From the NCBI GenBank assembly GCA_014237855.1, contig JABACD010000003.1:186001-250000 (forward strand): a DNA stretch of 64,000 nucleotides, written 5' to 3'. Shown here in pieces: positions 51,120-59,506 of this stretch. The stretch is from Planctomycetota bacterium (lineage in GTDB: Bacteria > Planctomycetota > UBA1135 > GCA-002686595). The notes under the pieces were generated by a model that saw only the letters and a list, made by a program, of their open reading frames with translations, was not told where the DNA came from and ran no database searches. Every line of letters starts with the position of its first letter. Positions within the stretch are counted from its first letter, which is position 1. Made by a program: the position numbers and the translations under genes.

Positions 51120-53321
51120 CTAGAGTTCGATCTCGTCGATCGCCTCGTTCTCGCTTGGCTCGGATTCTCTGGAATGCTCGGGCTCCCGCACGTCATCGAG
51201 TCGTTCCTCGACATAGGCCTCCTCGATACTGGCCAGGGGCTTCTCGCCACTCCCCCCAGAGCTTGCGACGGGCTGCACAAGGAGGTCGGGATCAGCCTCC
51301 TGGTAGCAGATGGCGAGCTTTTCGACCGCGCTCCGCGCGCGTGCCGAGGCAATGCCCATCTCGTCCAGCCGGTTGAGCACCTTGCGGATCTGCCTCAATT
51401 CCGAGGCGATCTCATTCCGGTCGGCCTCGAGTTCCTCACGCCGTAGCACGAGGCGCGCGTTGAGTGCATCGACCACGGCCTTGGAGTAGTCGTTGAAGAT
51501 TCTCTGAGTCAGGCCGTCGAGGATCTCGGGTAGGCGCCGCTCCTGGTAATCGCCGAGTCTCCCCTGCATCAGCTTCCTGGCCTCATTGCCAAGACGCTTG
51601 GCCTTGAGGTCGCGAGGAATGCGAAGAGCTGGGGAGCCAACCGGGCCAAAGAGCCGCTCCTGGACCTTGGTTGCCGAGCGGAACAGTAGCCAATCCCAGA
51701 TGGACTTCCTGACCGGGATGTCTGTGCTCTGCAGTGGTGCGCCCTTGGTGTCGATTCCTGCAATCGGGTCGACATGGTCGAGACCGCCGCGGCCGAACTC
51801 GTTGAACTGCACGCCCAGCACGAAGAGGTCGCGCGCAACTTCGTGGGGCAGGCTGACACCGGATGTACCGCTGGCCACATCCTCGGTCAGCTGACGATGG
51901 ACCGTCAGGGCCAGCTGGCGCTGTGATGAGGCAATCAGCGGCTGGAGCTCGCCCTTGACCAGGGTCTTCAGGCTTGAATCGCTCTGGAACCAGGTGTCGA
52001 GGGCCTGCGAGATGTCCTGGGCACTCTTCGCAGAAACCTCCTGGGCCTCGCTGTTGCCGACAGCTCGAAGCTCACTCTCGAGACCCTCCAGGGCGGTGCC
52101 CCAGTCGTACTGCCCCAGTCGATCCAGCGCGTGCAGCTTGAGCTGGCATTCGTTCTGGCGCTGCTCGAGTGTCTCGGTGTGAGCGGTGAGAGCCTGCACG
52201 GCCTCGTGGCTCGAGGCCTGGTCCGCCTCGTCAAGCAAGGTCAGGGCTCGGCGGATGCTGTCGCCCAGGAAGGCCACCAGATAGTCGGTGCTATTGAGAT
52301 AGTCCGAGAGATCGTTCATGAACTGGTCGAAGTCGGCCTGTCCTCCGGGAGCGATGCCACCCTGGTTCTCCTGCGCGCCCGGGGCGTTCTCGCTGGTCAG
52401 GCGTCTGGAGGCGGCATTGATCAGGTCGACCGGATAGATCCTCAGGCGACCCTCGTCGGCAGCCGTCTTGAGGGGCTGGCTCATCGCCAGGTTCTCGAAG
52501 GCCTCGACGACCCGGATGGGATCGTCGCTCTCCAGGCTCGGAACGAGGCTCCCGTCGGGCATCACGTCCTTCTTCGTGCTATCGAGATTGACCACCAGGA
52601 AGATCCGGCTGAACAGAGTCAGCAGCTTGTTGAACTCGTCGAACACCTGCTCGAGGAACAGGTTGTCCGTCTTGACCACGAAGATGGCGCAGGCAGCTGC
52701 ATTGCGGAACTCCTTGGTCATCCGGTCGTAGCCGAACTTCATTCGGCTGTAGAGTCCGGGGGTGTCAACGAGGACGGAGCCGGAGTGAGCCAGATCCCCA
52801 GCCGGTACCTTGACGTCGACGCGACGGATCGCCTCGTCGAAGTGCTGGAGCGGGTCGAACTCCTGACCGTCAGCTTCAATCTTGCGAATACGATCCGCCA
52901 GTTCAGTGTGTGCACGAGCGACCTGCATGCGGAGTGCAGCGGGATCCTGGAAGACCTCCGTGTCCCCGTTGTATCGACTGACAGTGAACTTGCGCTTATC
53001 AGAGTCCGAGACGTACACCATGCACGGGTAAGCGGGCAGGCTCGTGACCTCACTGACATAGGCCGCGCTCATGGCGTTCATCAGCGTCGACTTTCCGCTC
53101 TTGAGCGGTCCAAAGATCAGGACGTAGGCCTGTTGCTCTGCGACCTTGTCGGCCAGCACGGTGAACTGATCGGTCACGTCGAGCAGGCAAGGAAGAATCG
53201 CTCGTGAGTAACGACTCTCCGGGTCCTCGGCCAGCGTGTCGGCAGCTCTCCTCAGGGGTTCGAGCAGTGGACGTACGGCGGTGTCGAACTCTTCACAAAA
53301 CTGACTCAGGAGCGTTCGCAT
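51120..53321 (-). CDS. Dynamin-family GTPase (bacterial dynamin-like protein)
   Basis: 733 residues from ATG 53321 (frame open 15 codons upstream). G1 P-loop FGPLKSGKST at about residues 70-79, G2 region with TSLPAYPC, G3 LVDTPGLYS, G4-like VVNLDSTKKD; the rest is helical with coiled coils (QRQNECQLKLHALDRL, EELEADRNEIASELRQIRKVLNRLDEMG). A hydrophobic WDWLLF segment may be the membrane-insertion part. An acidic C-terminal tail (EPEHSRESEPSENEAIDEIEL) ends it. Bacterial dynamins remodel membranes or act in stress and phage defence. No defence genes adjoin, so no defence call is made. Confidence 0.85.
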   Translation of the reverse strand: MRTLLSQFCEEFDTAVRPLLEPLRRAADTLAEDPESRYSRAILPCLLDVTDQFTVLADKVAEQQAYVLIFGPLKSGKSTLMNAMSAAYVSEVTSLPAYPCMVYVSDSDKRKFTVSRYNGDTEVFQDPAALRMQVARAHTELADRIRKIEADGQEFDPLQHFDEAIRRVDVKVPAGDLAHSGSVLVDTPGLYSRMKFGYDRMTKEFRNAAACAIFVVKTDNLFLEQVFDEFNKLLTLFSRIFLVVNLDSTKKDVMPDGSLVPSLESDDPIRVVEAFENLAMSQPLKTAADEGRLRIYPVDLINAASRRLTSENAPGAQENQGGIAPGGQADFDQFMNDLSDYLNSTDYLVAFLGDSIRRALTLLDEADQASSHEAVQALTAHTETLEQRQNECQLKLHALDRLGQYDWGTALEGLESELRAVGNSEAQEVSAKSAQDISQALDTWFQSDSSLKTLVKGELQPLIASSQRQLALTVHRQLTEDVASGTSGVSLPHEVARDLFVLGVQFNEFGRGGLDHVDPIAGIDTKGAPLQSTDIPVRKSIWDWLLFRSATKVQERLFGPVGSPALRIPRDLKAKRLGNEARKLMQGRLGDYQERRLPEILDGLTQRIFNDYSKAVVDALNARLVLRREELEADRNEIASELRQIRKVLNRLDEMGIASARARSAVEKLAICYQEADPDLLVQPVASSGGSGEKPLASIEEAYVEERLDDVREPEHSRESEPSENEAIDEIEL

Positions 53322-53669
53322 GGTGGCAGTGGAATCGTGGCGTGTCTGCGGAGCAGGGGGCCTCAAAGCCGTTACCAGGATCGTTTGATCCGGAACGGTT
53401 GGGCCTGTTGAGGCCTCGGGCGTCCTGGTCTGGGACGCCTTGCGCCTGGGGCTTGAGATTAGTTCTCCAGCGGGAGAGAAGCCACTCGATTCCTGGTGAA
53501 GAACTCGGTCACCTGTCGCAGATTGGCGCGGCCTTGAAGGCCCCGTGGAGTCCGCAGGGGGAGCAAGAAATCGATTGGTTGAGGCCCTCCACCACGCGCA
53601 GAGCGCGAGTTCTCGCAGCGCTTACAATGTATGCGCTGTCTTGCTGCCCAGATTGACCCGGGGGGGCCG
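53322..53669. other. Intergenic region, about 350 bp
   Basis: Between the dynamin gene start and the end of the barrel lipoprotein gene, both on the minus strand. It presumably contains the dynamin promoter. No RNA gene, repeat or convincing coding frame is visible. Confidence 0.3.
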
Positions 53670-54509
53670 TCAGTTTCGAATCACGGCGCGCCTGTCGGGT
53701 TCGGGGAAGAACACCATCCCCAAGGCTCGCGCGATGCCGATCTCGACCTGGAAGGAAGGTGCGTCATTTCCGATGCCCAGGCGCACGCCAACATCCACCG
53801 CAGTCAGGGAGTCCAGGGAGAAGGAGGCACCCGCCAGGATGGTGGCCTCCTCACGGTCGATCTCGGGCTCCCAAACGAGCGCCAGTTCCCCGAAGGCCGT
53901 GATGCTGCTGTCCACGTCCTTGCGGGTCTGTACGGCAAAGGTGTGCTCGTGATTGGAGTCGGGGCGCCCGACCTCCTCGCTCTCGCCGAGGATGCCGAGT
54001 TGATAGAAGCCCGTGGTCCGGAACCCGTAGTAGCTCTGGTAGGCCATCAAGGCACCAAACCAATCTGTTGCGCCCGTTCCCAGGCCATCCTTGGGACGAC
54101 CGGTGGGCAGCTTGGTATTGATCTGAAAGGCGTAGGCCGGGGCGTACATGTCCGCATCGCGGAGGCGGTGCCGCATGCCGATGTTCGTATCACCCCACCC
54201 AGTGCCCGTCGGTCCGAGATCATTCTCTTCGACTTTCAAGTAGGGGGAGGTGCCCAGGAAGAACTCGGTCTTGGGACCCAGGCCGTACTTGAGGAGGACG
54301 GGGACCTCGGTCTGATGGTTGGCCCAGATACTGGCACCGAGCTCTGCAGAGACGACCTTCTCCTCGGTGGTGTGCGTGTCCCGTGAGATGAAGGGGCGCT
54401 GGGCGTGAACTCTGTCCTCGCTGGGCGGGCCGGCGGCCTGGCAGGCGGCGAGAGAGACGAGAGCTGTGCAGAGGAACAGGGGCCTCGCGGCGGATTTCAG
54501 TTGGTGCAT
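53670..54509 (-). CDS. Outer-membrane beta-barrel lipoprotein (phenol MetA-pathway transporter-like)
   Basis: 279 residues. The signal MHQLKSAARPLFLCTALVSLAACQAAG ends in a lipobox Cys near residue 23. The mature part has the strand pattern of the Phenol_MetA_deg-type porin family: VPVLLKYGLGPKTEFFLGTSPY, GWGDTNIGMRHRLRD, YAFQINTKLPTG. The family is named for a meta-cleavage pathway gene but is widespread and of unproven substrate. It is divergent from argR across a short AT-rich region. Confidence 0.7.
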   Translation of the reverse strand: MHQLKSAARPLFLCTALVSLAACQAAGPPSEDRVHAQRPFISRDTHTTEEKVVSAELGASIWANHQTEVPVLLKYGLGPKTEFFLGTSPYLKVEENDLGPTGTGWGDTNIGMRHRLRDADMYAPAYAFQINTKLPTGRPKDGLGTGATDWFGALMAYQSYYGFRTTGFYQLGILGESEEVGRPDSNHEHTFAVQTRKDVDSSITAFGELALVWEPEIDREEATILAGASFSLDSLTAVDVGVRLGIGNDAPSFQVEIGIARALGMVFFPEPDRRAVIRN

Positions 54510-54692
54510 GTACCCAAGCTAGTCTCTGGGAAGCGAAAATCCAGGACGCAGGGCCGGACTGCCTCAACTGCATGGAAATAAACTTCTGTGGCTGCCAGGG
54601 CTTCCACCAGGGTCCAGCTCAGGACCATCAGCTGGAGCCTGATTGGGCAGATTGGGCCGAATTCTCGATCAGGAGGGACTTTTTGCCAGAAT

Positions 54693-54737
54693 TGCATAAT
54701 TATATCTATACATTTCGCACGAATGTATTTATATAAG
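54693..54737. promoter_or_regulatory. Candidate ArgR operator (ARG-box-like repeats)
   Basis: An AT-rich block in a high-GC genome lies directly before argR. TGCAT-AATT-ATATC starts at 54693 and TGTAT-TTAT-ATAAG at 54724, each like an 18-bp ARG box (TGAAT-W4-ATTCA) and 31 bp apart, about three helical turns. Between them ATACATT (54708-54714) and AATGTAT (54722-54728) form a 7-bp inverted repeat. TTGCCA at 54683 and TATACA at 54707 are a possible promoter overlapped by the sites. Autoregulation by ArgR is the likely meaning. Confidence 0.5.
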
Positions 54738-54741
54738 TTCC

Positions 54742-55179
54742 ATGCAAGCAGAAGACCGTCGTGCAGTGATCGAGCAGATTCTTGTGGATCAGGATGTCCG
54801 GAGCCAGAGTCAGCTCGCGGAGATCCTGGCGGCCAGGGGAATCGAGACCACCCAACCCATGCTGAGCCGCGACCTTCGTAGCCTCAGGGTGGCGAAGAGG
54901 GACGGAGCCTATCAGCTCTACAGTCCGGAACGGATCACCCCATTGGAGCACCTGTCCAGCCTACTGAGGAATGCTCAGCTGGCCGGTCCCAACCTGGCCG
55001 TGGTTCAGTGCGAGCCAGGGGCAGCCAGCGCGGTGGCACGCGCTCTGGAGGCAGAGGGCATGCGTGGGGTTCTCGGCACGGTGGCTGGAGACGACTCCAT
55101 CTTCGTGGCCGTCGAGTCCAAGGTGGCAGGTGGACGGGTCGTGGACCGGGTCGATGAGATCCTCGGAGCAGAACTATGA
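54742..55179 (+). CDS. argR: Arginine repressor
   Basis: 145 residues. The N-terminal winged helix (QSQLAEILAARGIETTQPMLSRDLRSL) binds operator DNA; the C-terminal domain (GPNLAVVQCEPGAASAVARALEAEGM, VLGTVAGDDSIFVAVES) forms the arginine-binding hexamer, with GDDS at the ligand site. It overlaps argG by 4 bp (ATGA at 55176-55179), so the repressor is the first gene of the operon it probably controls. No ribosome-binding site is clear before its ATG. Confidence 0.95.
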   Translation: MQAEDRRAVIEQILVDQDVRSQSQLAEILAARGIETTQPMLSRDLRSLRVAKRDGAYQLYSPERITPLEHLSSLLRNAQLAGPNLAVVQCEPGAASAVARALEAEGMRGVLGTVAGDDSIFVAVESKVAGGRVVDRVDEILGAEL

Positions 55180-56393
55180 AACGCGTTCTTCTGGCCTACT
55201 CAGGTGGCCTTGACACCTCGTTTCTGGCTGCCTGGCTCAGCCGTCACGAGGGTTTCGAGGTCACGGCGGTCACCGTTGATTGTGGTGGCCTCTCTGCTGC
55301 CGAGAAGGCGGAGATCCGCAGCCGCGCCCTGGCGTTGGGCGCCAAGGACTTCCGCATCCTCGACGGGCGCATGCTCTTGCACGAACAGGTCCTTCAGTGG
55401 CTCGTCGCGGGGAACGTGAAGCGCGGTGAGGTCTACCCGCTCTCCGTAGGGGCCGAGCGCGGCATTCAGGCACAGGAGCTCGCGCTCCTCGCAGAGAAGG
55501 AACGCTTCGACGCACTGGCTCATGGCTGCACGGCAGCCGGGAACGACCAGGTGCGCTTCGAGGCGGCCCTTGCGGTCCTCTCTCCCAAGCTCGAGGTCCT
55601 GGCTCCGGTGCGTGACCTGGGGCTCTCGCGAGAGGAGCAGGTAGCCTGGCTCGAGGAGCAAGGTCTTCCCGTTCCGCCCGCAGGAGGGCGCTACTCGATC
55701 AACGCCGGCCTCTGGGGCCTGACCATCGGAGGGGGAGAGATGCTCGATACCCACGAGCCGCTGCCCGAAGACGCCTGGGTCTGGACCAAGGGGGGTGGGG
55801 GTGAGCTTCATCTCAGCCTGACCTTCGAGAGCGGCCGGCTGACTGCCATCGACGGCCAAGCGGCCGATCCGGTGAGCCTCATCGAGAATCTCAATGAGAT
55901 CGGAGGGGAGTACGGCGTGGGGCGTGGGTACCACCTCGGAGACACCGTGCTGGGAATCAAGGGGCGCATCGCCTTCGAGGCTCCTGCTGCGGAGATCCTG
56001 ATCACCTCTCACCGCGAGCTGGAGAAGCTGGTGCTGACCGAGGATCAGAGATTCTGGAAGGATCACCTGGGCGAGGTGTATGGACGCAGGCTACATCAGG
56101 GACTGCTTCACGACCCCTTCATGCGTGACGTCGAGGCCTTCTTTGCCTCCTCGCAGAGCACGGTCGAGGGAGCCGTGCACCTGCATCTCAAGGGCGGGTC
56201 GGTCGTTGTCACCGGAGTTGAATCAGGTCATTCCATGCTGGCAGCCTCGGATGCGGCCTATGGGGAGCGCGCAGCTCGCGGGAGTGATCCGCGGGCGGCA
56301 GCCTTCCTGGGGCGAATTCTGGCCGAGCCGGCGAGGCTCGCCTCGGTGGCAAAGGAGCGGGCGTCGGCGACTACAAGAGGAAGTGCAAGATGA
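55176..56393 (+). CDS. argG: Argininosuccinate synthase
   Basis: 405 residues. The ATP-binding loop is LLAYSGGLDTSFLAAWL, with HGCTAAGNDQVRFE, RYSINAGLWG and the segment around NEIGGEYGVGRGYHLGDTVLGIKGRIAFEAPA. It joins citrulline and aspartate. Its stop overlaps the next gene by 4 bp. Confidence 0.95.
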   Translation: MKRVLLAYSGGLDTSFLAAWLSRHEGFEVTAVTVDCGGLSAAEKAEIRSRALALGAKDFRILDGRMLLHEQVLQWLVAGNVKRGEVYPLSVGAERGIQAQELALLAEKERFDALAHGCTAAGNDQVRFEAALAVLSPKLEVLAPVRDLGLSREEQVAWLEEQGLPVPPAGGRYSINAGLWGLTIGGGEMLDTHEPLPEDAWVWTKGGGGELHLSLTFESGRLTAIDGQAADPVSLIENLNEIGGEYGVGRGYHLGDTVLGIKGRIAFEAPAAEILITSHRELEKLVLTEDQRFWKDHLGEVYGRRLHQGLLHDPFMRDVEAFFASSQSTVEGAVHLHLKGGSVVVTGVESGHSMLAASDAAYGERAARGSDPRAAAFLGRILAEPARLASVAKERASATTRGSAR

Positions 56394-57448
56394 GGCGGGT
56401 TCAAATAGACAAGATTGCGTCGGTCACCAAGCGGCTGGAGCTCTCGCGGCATGCGGTGATCGGAGAGGAGATCCCGGCCGAATCGGGCACCCTCGTGGCG
56501 GCTCGAGTCCTGAACTCGAAGACCTCCTACAACACCCTAGAGGATGTTCACGGTCGCTTTGTCACGATCCACCCCGGCGATGTGATCGCCGGAGCCCTGG
56601 GGAGCCGAGACGCCCTCTATGGTTACTCCGGCCATGTGCCGGAGACTGTCTCCGTGGGAGACGAGCTCTGCCTGCTGAATCTCGGCGGGGTCATCGGGGC
56701 GGGCGCAGAAGCAGCGCCCGGCATTGGAGAGCCCTTCCGGCTCGAGATCCTCGGCTCCCTGCTCGAGTTTCCCCATCTGGATCATCGCGTGGGGGTTCCG
56801 GCCAGCGTTCAAAGAGCTGCGCTTCCCCCGGCCTGCATGCCTGCTCGGACGCCACCCGTTCTGGCGCTGATCGGTACCTGCATGGATAGCGGTAAGACCA
56901 CGGCTGCGGCTGTCATGATTGCCGAAATGACGCGTAGTGGCCTGAAGGTGGCGGCTGGCAAGCTGACCGGTGTCTCCATGAGGCGTGACATTCTGGCCAT
57001 GGAGGACTGCGGGGCATCTCCCGTTGCCGTCTTCACCGACTTCGGAGTTGTCACGACCACCGAGGAGAACGCCGTGGCCGCAACACACTCCTTGATTGCT
57101 CACCTTGAAGAACAGGATCCGGATCTGATCGTGCTCGAGATGGGGGATGGTCTGCTAGGGACCTATGGGGTCAACGCCTTGCTGAATGACAAGCAGGTGC
57201 GTGGAGCGCTGAGCGGCATCGTGCTCTGCGCCCAGGATCCCGTGGGAGCCTGGGGCGGAGTGCAGCTGCTCAAGGATCGCTACGGGTTGCAGGCGAGCCT
57301 CGTGTCCGGTCGGGTGACAGACACTCCTGTGGGGCGGCGCTACTGCGAGGAGAAGCTCGCAGTGCCTGCCTGGAATGCATTGATCGACGGTCCTGAAGAG
57401 GTCAACCAGCTGGTGGCCAAGCTGCTACCGACCGGGGTGGTCTCGTGA
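56390..57448 (+). CDS. Unidentified P-loop NTPase in the arginine operon
   Basis: 352 residues, overlapping argG (ATGA) and argC (GTGA). Residues 1 to about 150 are a beta-rich domain with no recognised family (HAVIGEEIPAESGTLVAARV, GDVIAGALGSRDALYGYSGH). Then LALIGTCMDSGKTTAAAVM holds a P-loop GxxxxSGKTT at 162-171, followed by KLTGVSMRRDILAMEDCGASPVAV and LIVLEMGDGLLGTYG, which could be Walker-B/substrate loops. The C-terminal half resembles the dethiobiotin synthetase/MobB/DUF1611 fold, but I do not recognise the family. Its position argues for a role in arginine synthesis or its regulation. Function is unknown. Confidence 0.8.
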   Translation: MRRVQIDKIASVTKRLELSRHAVIGEEIPAESGTLVAARVLNSKTSYNTLEDVHGRFVTIHPGDVIAGALGSRDALYGYSGHVPETVSVGDELCLLNLGGVIGAGAEAAPGIGEPFRLEILGSLLEFPHLDHRVGVPASVQRAALPPACMPARTPPVLALIGTCMDSGKTTAAAVMIAEMTRSGLKVAAGKLTGVSMRRDILAMEDCGASPVAVFTDFGVVTTTEENAVAATHSLIAHLEEQDPDLIVLEMGDGLLGTYGVNALLNDKQVRGALSGIVLCAQDPVGAWGGVQLLKDRYGLQASLVSGRVTDTPVGRRYCEEKLAVPAWNALIDGPEEVNQLVAKLLPTGVVS

Positions 57449-58545
57449 ACGGCCTCAACACCCGCGCGGTCCCGGCCTGGATCGTTGGCTCGAGCGGTCT
57501 CCTGGCCGGAGAGCTGGCGCGACTGATCGAGGGGCACGGCGGCATGCAGCTGACCGGCGCAGTCTCCAGAGAGGCAGGGCGTGCGCTCCGTGAGATGCAT
57601 CCGCAGCTCTGCTCGATGCTCGAGACAGTTGACCTCGCTTCGGCTGCTGAGTCCCTCAAGGACCAGCTCGGAGCAATGGCGCCAGGTGATGAGCCGGCCG
57701 TTGCACTCTTCCTGGGGCTGCCCCATGGGCATTCAGCCAGAGCATGGTTTGAGATCGCCGAGGCCCTCGGCGATCTCGCCGCTCGAGTGGCCGTGGTCGA
57801 TCTGTCCGCAGACTTCCGGATTGGAGACGTGGGGCTCTTCGAGGAGAACTACGGCATGGAGCATCCTGATCCCGACGGAAGCCAGGGATTCGTCTATGGT
57901 CTGCCGGAGTTCTGGCGCAGCCGAATCGTCGAGAGCAGACGCGTCGCGGCTCCGGGATGCTTCGCCACCGCGCTTCAGCTCGCCGTGTTACCGGCAGCTA
58001 TCGCAGGAATGCTGGACGACCAGAGCCCCTGGTTCCTCCCCGCCGTGACAGGGTCGAGCGGGAGCGGCGTGGCTGCCAAGGCGACGACTCACCACCCATT
58101 CAGGCACGGAAGCTACAAGGCTTACTCGCCCGGCGGCCATCGTCATGAGGCCGAGCTGAAGCAGGCTCTTGCAGAGTGGCACCTCGAGGCGCCGCTGCAC
58201 TTCCTGCCCCACTCGGGTCCCTGGTCCCGCGGGATACACCTCAGTGCTGCGCTTCCTCTACGCGAGGAGGCGCGCACTGAAGAGCTGCACGCCATCTACT
58301 CGGCACACTATGCTGGCGAGCCCTTCATCGAGGTGCTTCCAATTGGAGGCATCCCCGAGCTTCGTTCGGTGGTCGGCTCGAATCGTGTTTCGCTGGGGCT
58401 TCACGTGCGCGACGGTTTGCTCACGGTCTTGTTGGCTCTCGACAACACGATCAAGGGCGGCTCCGGTCAGGCCTTGCAGTGCATGAACCTGATGCTCGGA
58501 CTCGACGAGACCAGTGGGCTCTCCCGCTCTGGACTCGGTTACTGA
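57445..58545 (+). CDS. argC: N-acetyl-gamma-glutamyl-phosphate reductase
   Basis: 366 residues from a GTG that overlaps the upstream stop. WIVGSSGLLAGELARLI is the NADP loop, in place of the usual GASGYxGxE; LFLGLPHGHS, DLSADFRIGD and RVAAPGCFATALQLAVLP contain conserved positions, the last with the catalytic Cys, and HHPFRHGSYKAYSPGGHRHEAEL and FLPHSGPWSRGIHLS complete the family. It converts acetylglutamyl phosphate to the semialdehyde. About 20-40 residues longer than average. Confidence 0.93.
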   Translation: MNGLNTRAVPAWIVGSSGLLAGELARLIEGHGGMQLTGAVSREAGRALREMHPQLCSMLETVDLASAAESLKDQLGAMAPGDEPAVALFLGLPHGHSARAWFEIAEALGDLAARVAVVDLSADFRIGDVGLFEENYGMEHPDPDGSQGFVYGLPEFWRSRIVESRRVAAPGCFATALQLAVLPAAIAGMLDDQSPWFLPAVTGSSGSGVAAKATTHHPFRHGSYKAYSPGGHRHEAELKQALAEWHLEAPLHFLPHSGPWSRGIHLSAALPLREEARTEELHAIYSAHYAGEPFIEVLPIGGIPELRSVVGSNRVSLGLHVRDGLLTVLLALDNTIKGGSGQALQCMNLMLGLDETSGLSRSGLGY

Positions 58546-58594
58546 TTTTCCATCACTCGAACTCACCTGGCCTCGCTTCCGCCTAGGAACGAAA

Positions 58595-59506
58595 ATGATC
58601 GATCTCTACCGTGCTTCAGAATATGCCCGCCTCCATCAGGGCAAGGTGATGGTCTTCAAGGTCGGGGGCGCTTGCCTGGACAAGCCCTCCCACCTGAAGT
58701 CCCTCGCGCGTCAAATCTCGGTGATTGCTGCCTTCGGAGTTCGCCCCGTGGTCGTGCATGGTGGCGGAATGCAGACCGCCGCCCTGCAGGAGCTCCTGGG
58801 GGAGACTCCCCAAAAGGTTGATGGCCGTCGGGTGACCAGCGCAACGGGTCTTCGAGCGCTGCGACTGGCGACCATCGGTGATCTGAACAGCGCGTTCAGC
58901 GCCTGCTTGACGGCGGAAGGAGCGCCTGCTGTTGGGCTCTGCTGTGCGTCGGCAGGAATCGTGACCGCTACACGTCGTCCCCCGATGGAGACCAGCGAAG
59001 GTCGTGTTGACTTTGGCCTGGTGGGTGATGTGAGCGAGGTTCACCCCGAGGCGATCAATGCGCTGCTTGATGCCGGCATGGTCCCGGTGCTCGGCCCGCC
59101 GGCCTACGACGGTGAGGGCGGATTCCTCAATGTCAACGCTGACAGCCTGGCCTCTGAGCTGGCCATTGCTCTGGGAGCCGACAAGTTGGTGCTCTTGAGC
59201 GACACGCCCGGAATCATGCGTGACCCCGATGATCGCCACAGTGTTCTCTCGGCGTTGAGCCTGGTTGAGCTGGAGGAGCTGTCTGCGGCAGGGTCGTTGC
59301 AGGGTGGGATGTCGGTGAAAGCAGCTGCGATTCGCCAGGCCATCGAGGGGGGCGTGCCGCGGGTGCACGTGGTCAGCGGGCTCTCTCCTGAGGCCTTGCT
59401 GGGTGAGCTCTACACGACGCAGGGGACGGGTACCCTGGTCACCCTTGCCAAGCAGAGCGCGCCCGGCGGTACTGCCAACCTGGTGGACCTGACCAAGTCG
59501 CCATGA
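58595..59506 (+). CDS. argB: N-acetylglutamate kinase
   Basis: 303 residues from ATG 58595, with AGGAACG ahead of it; the frame is open upstream but not protein-like. KVMVFKVGGACLDKP, PVVVHGGGMQTAALQELLG, GLVGDVSEVHPEAINALLDAGMVPVLGPP, LNVNADSLASELAIALGADKLVLLSDTPGIM and GGMSVKAAAIRQAIEGGVPRVHVV give the whole kinase fold. The 50-bp gap after argC is the largest inside the operon. It phosphorylates acetylglutamate, usually the arginine-inhibited step. Confidence 0.95.
   Translation: MIDLYRASEYARLHQGKVMVFKVGGACLDKPSHLKSLARQISVIAAFGVRPVVVHGGGMQTAALQELLGETPQKVDGRRVTSATGLRALRLATIGDLNSAFSACLTAEGAPAVGLCCASAGIVTATRRPPMETSEGRVDFGLVGDVSEVHPEAINALLDAGMVPVLGPPAYDGEGGFLNVNADSLASELAIALGADKLVLLSDTPGIMRDPDDRHSVLSALSLVELEELSAAGSLQGGMSVKAAAIRQAIEGGVPRVHVVSGLSPEALLGELYTTQGTGTLVTLAKQSAPGGTANLVDLTKSP

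Noticed and set aside
51120..53321. Anti-phage defence role for the dynamin-like GTPase
   Set aside because: Some bacterial dynamins act in defence, but no nuclease, toxin or mobile element adjoins this gene, so the claim would rest on family membership alone.
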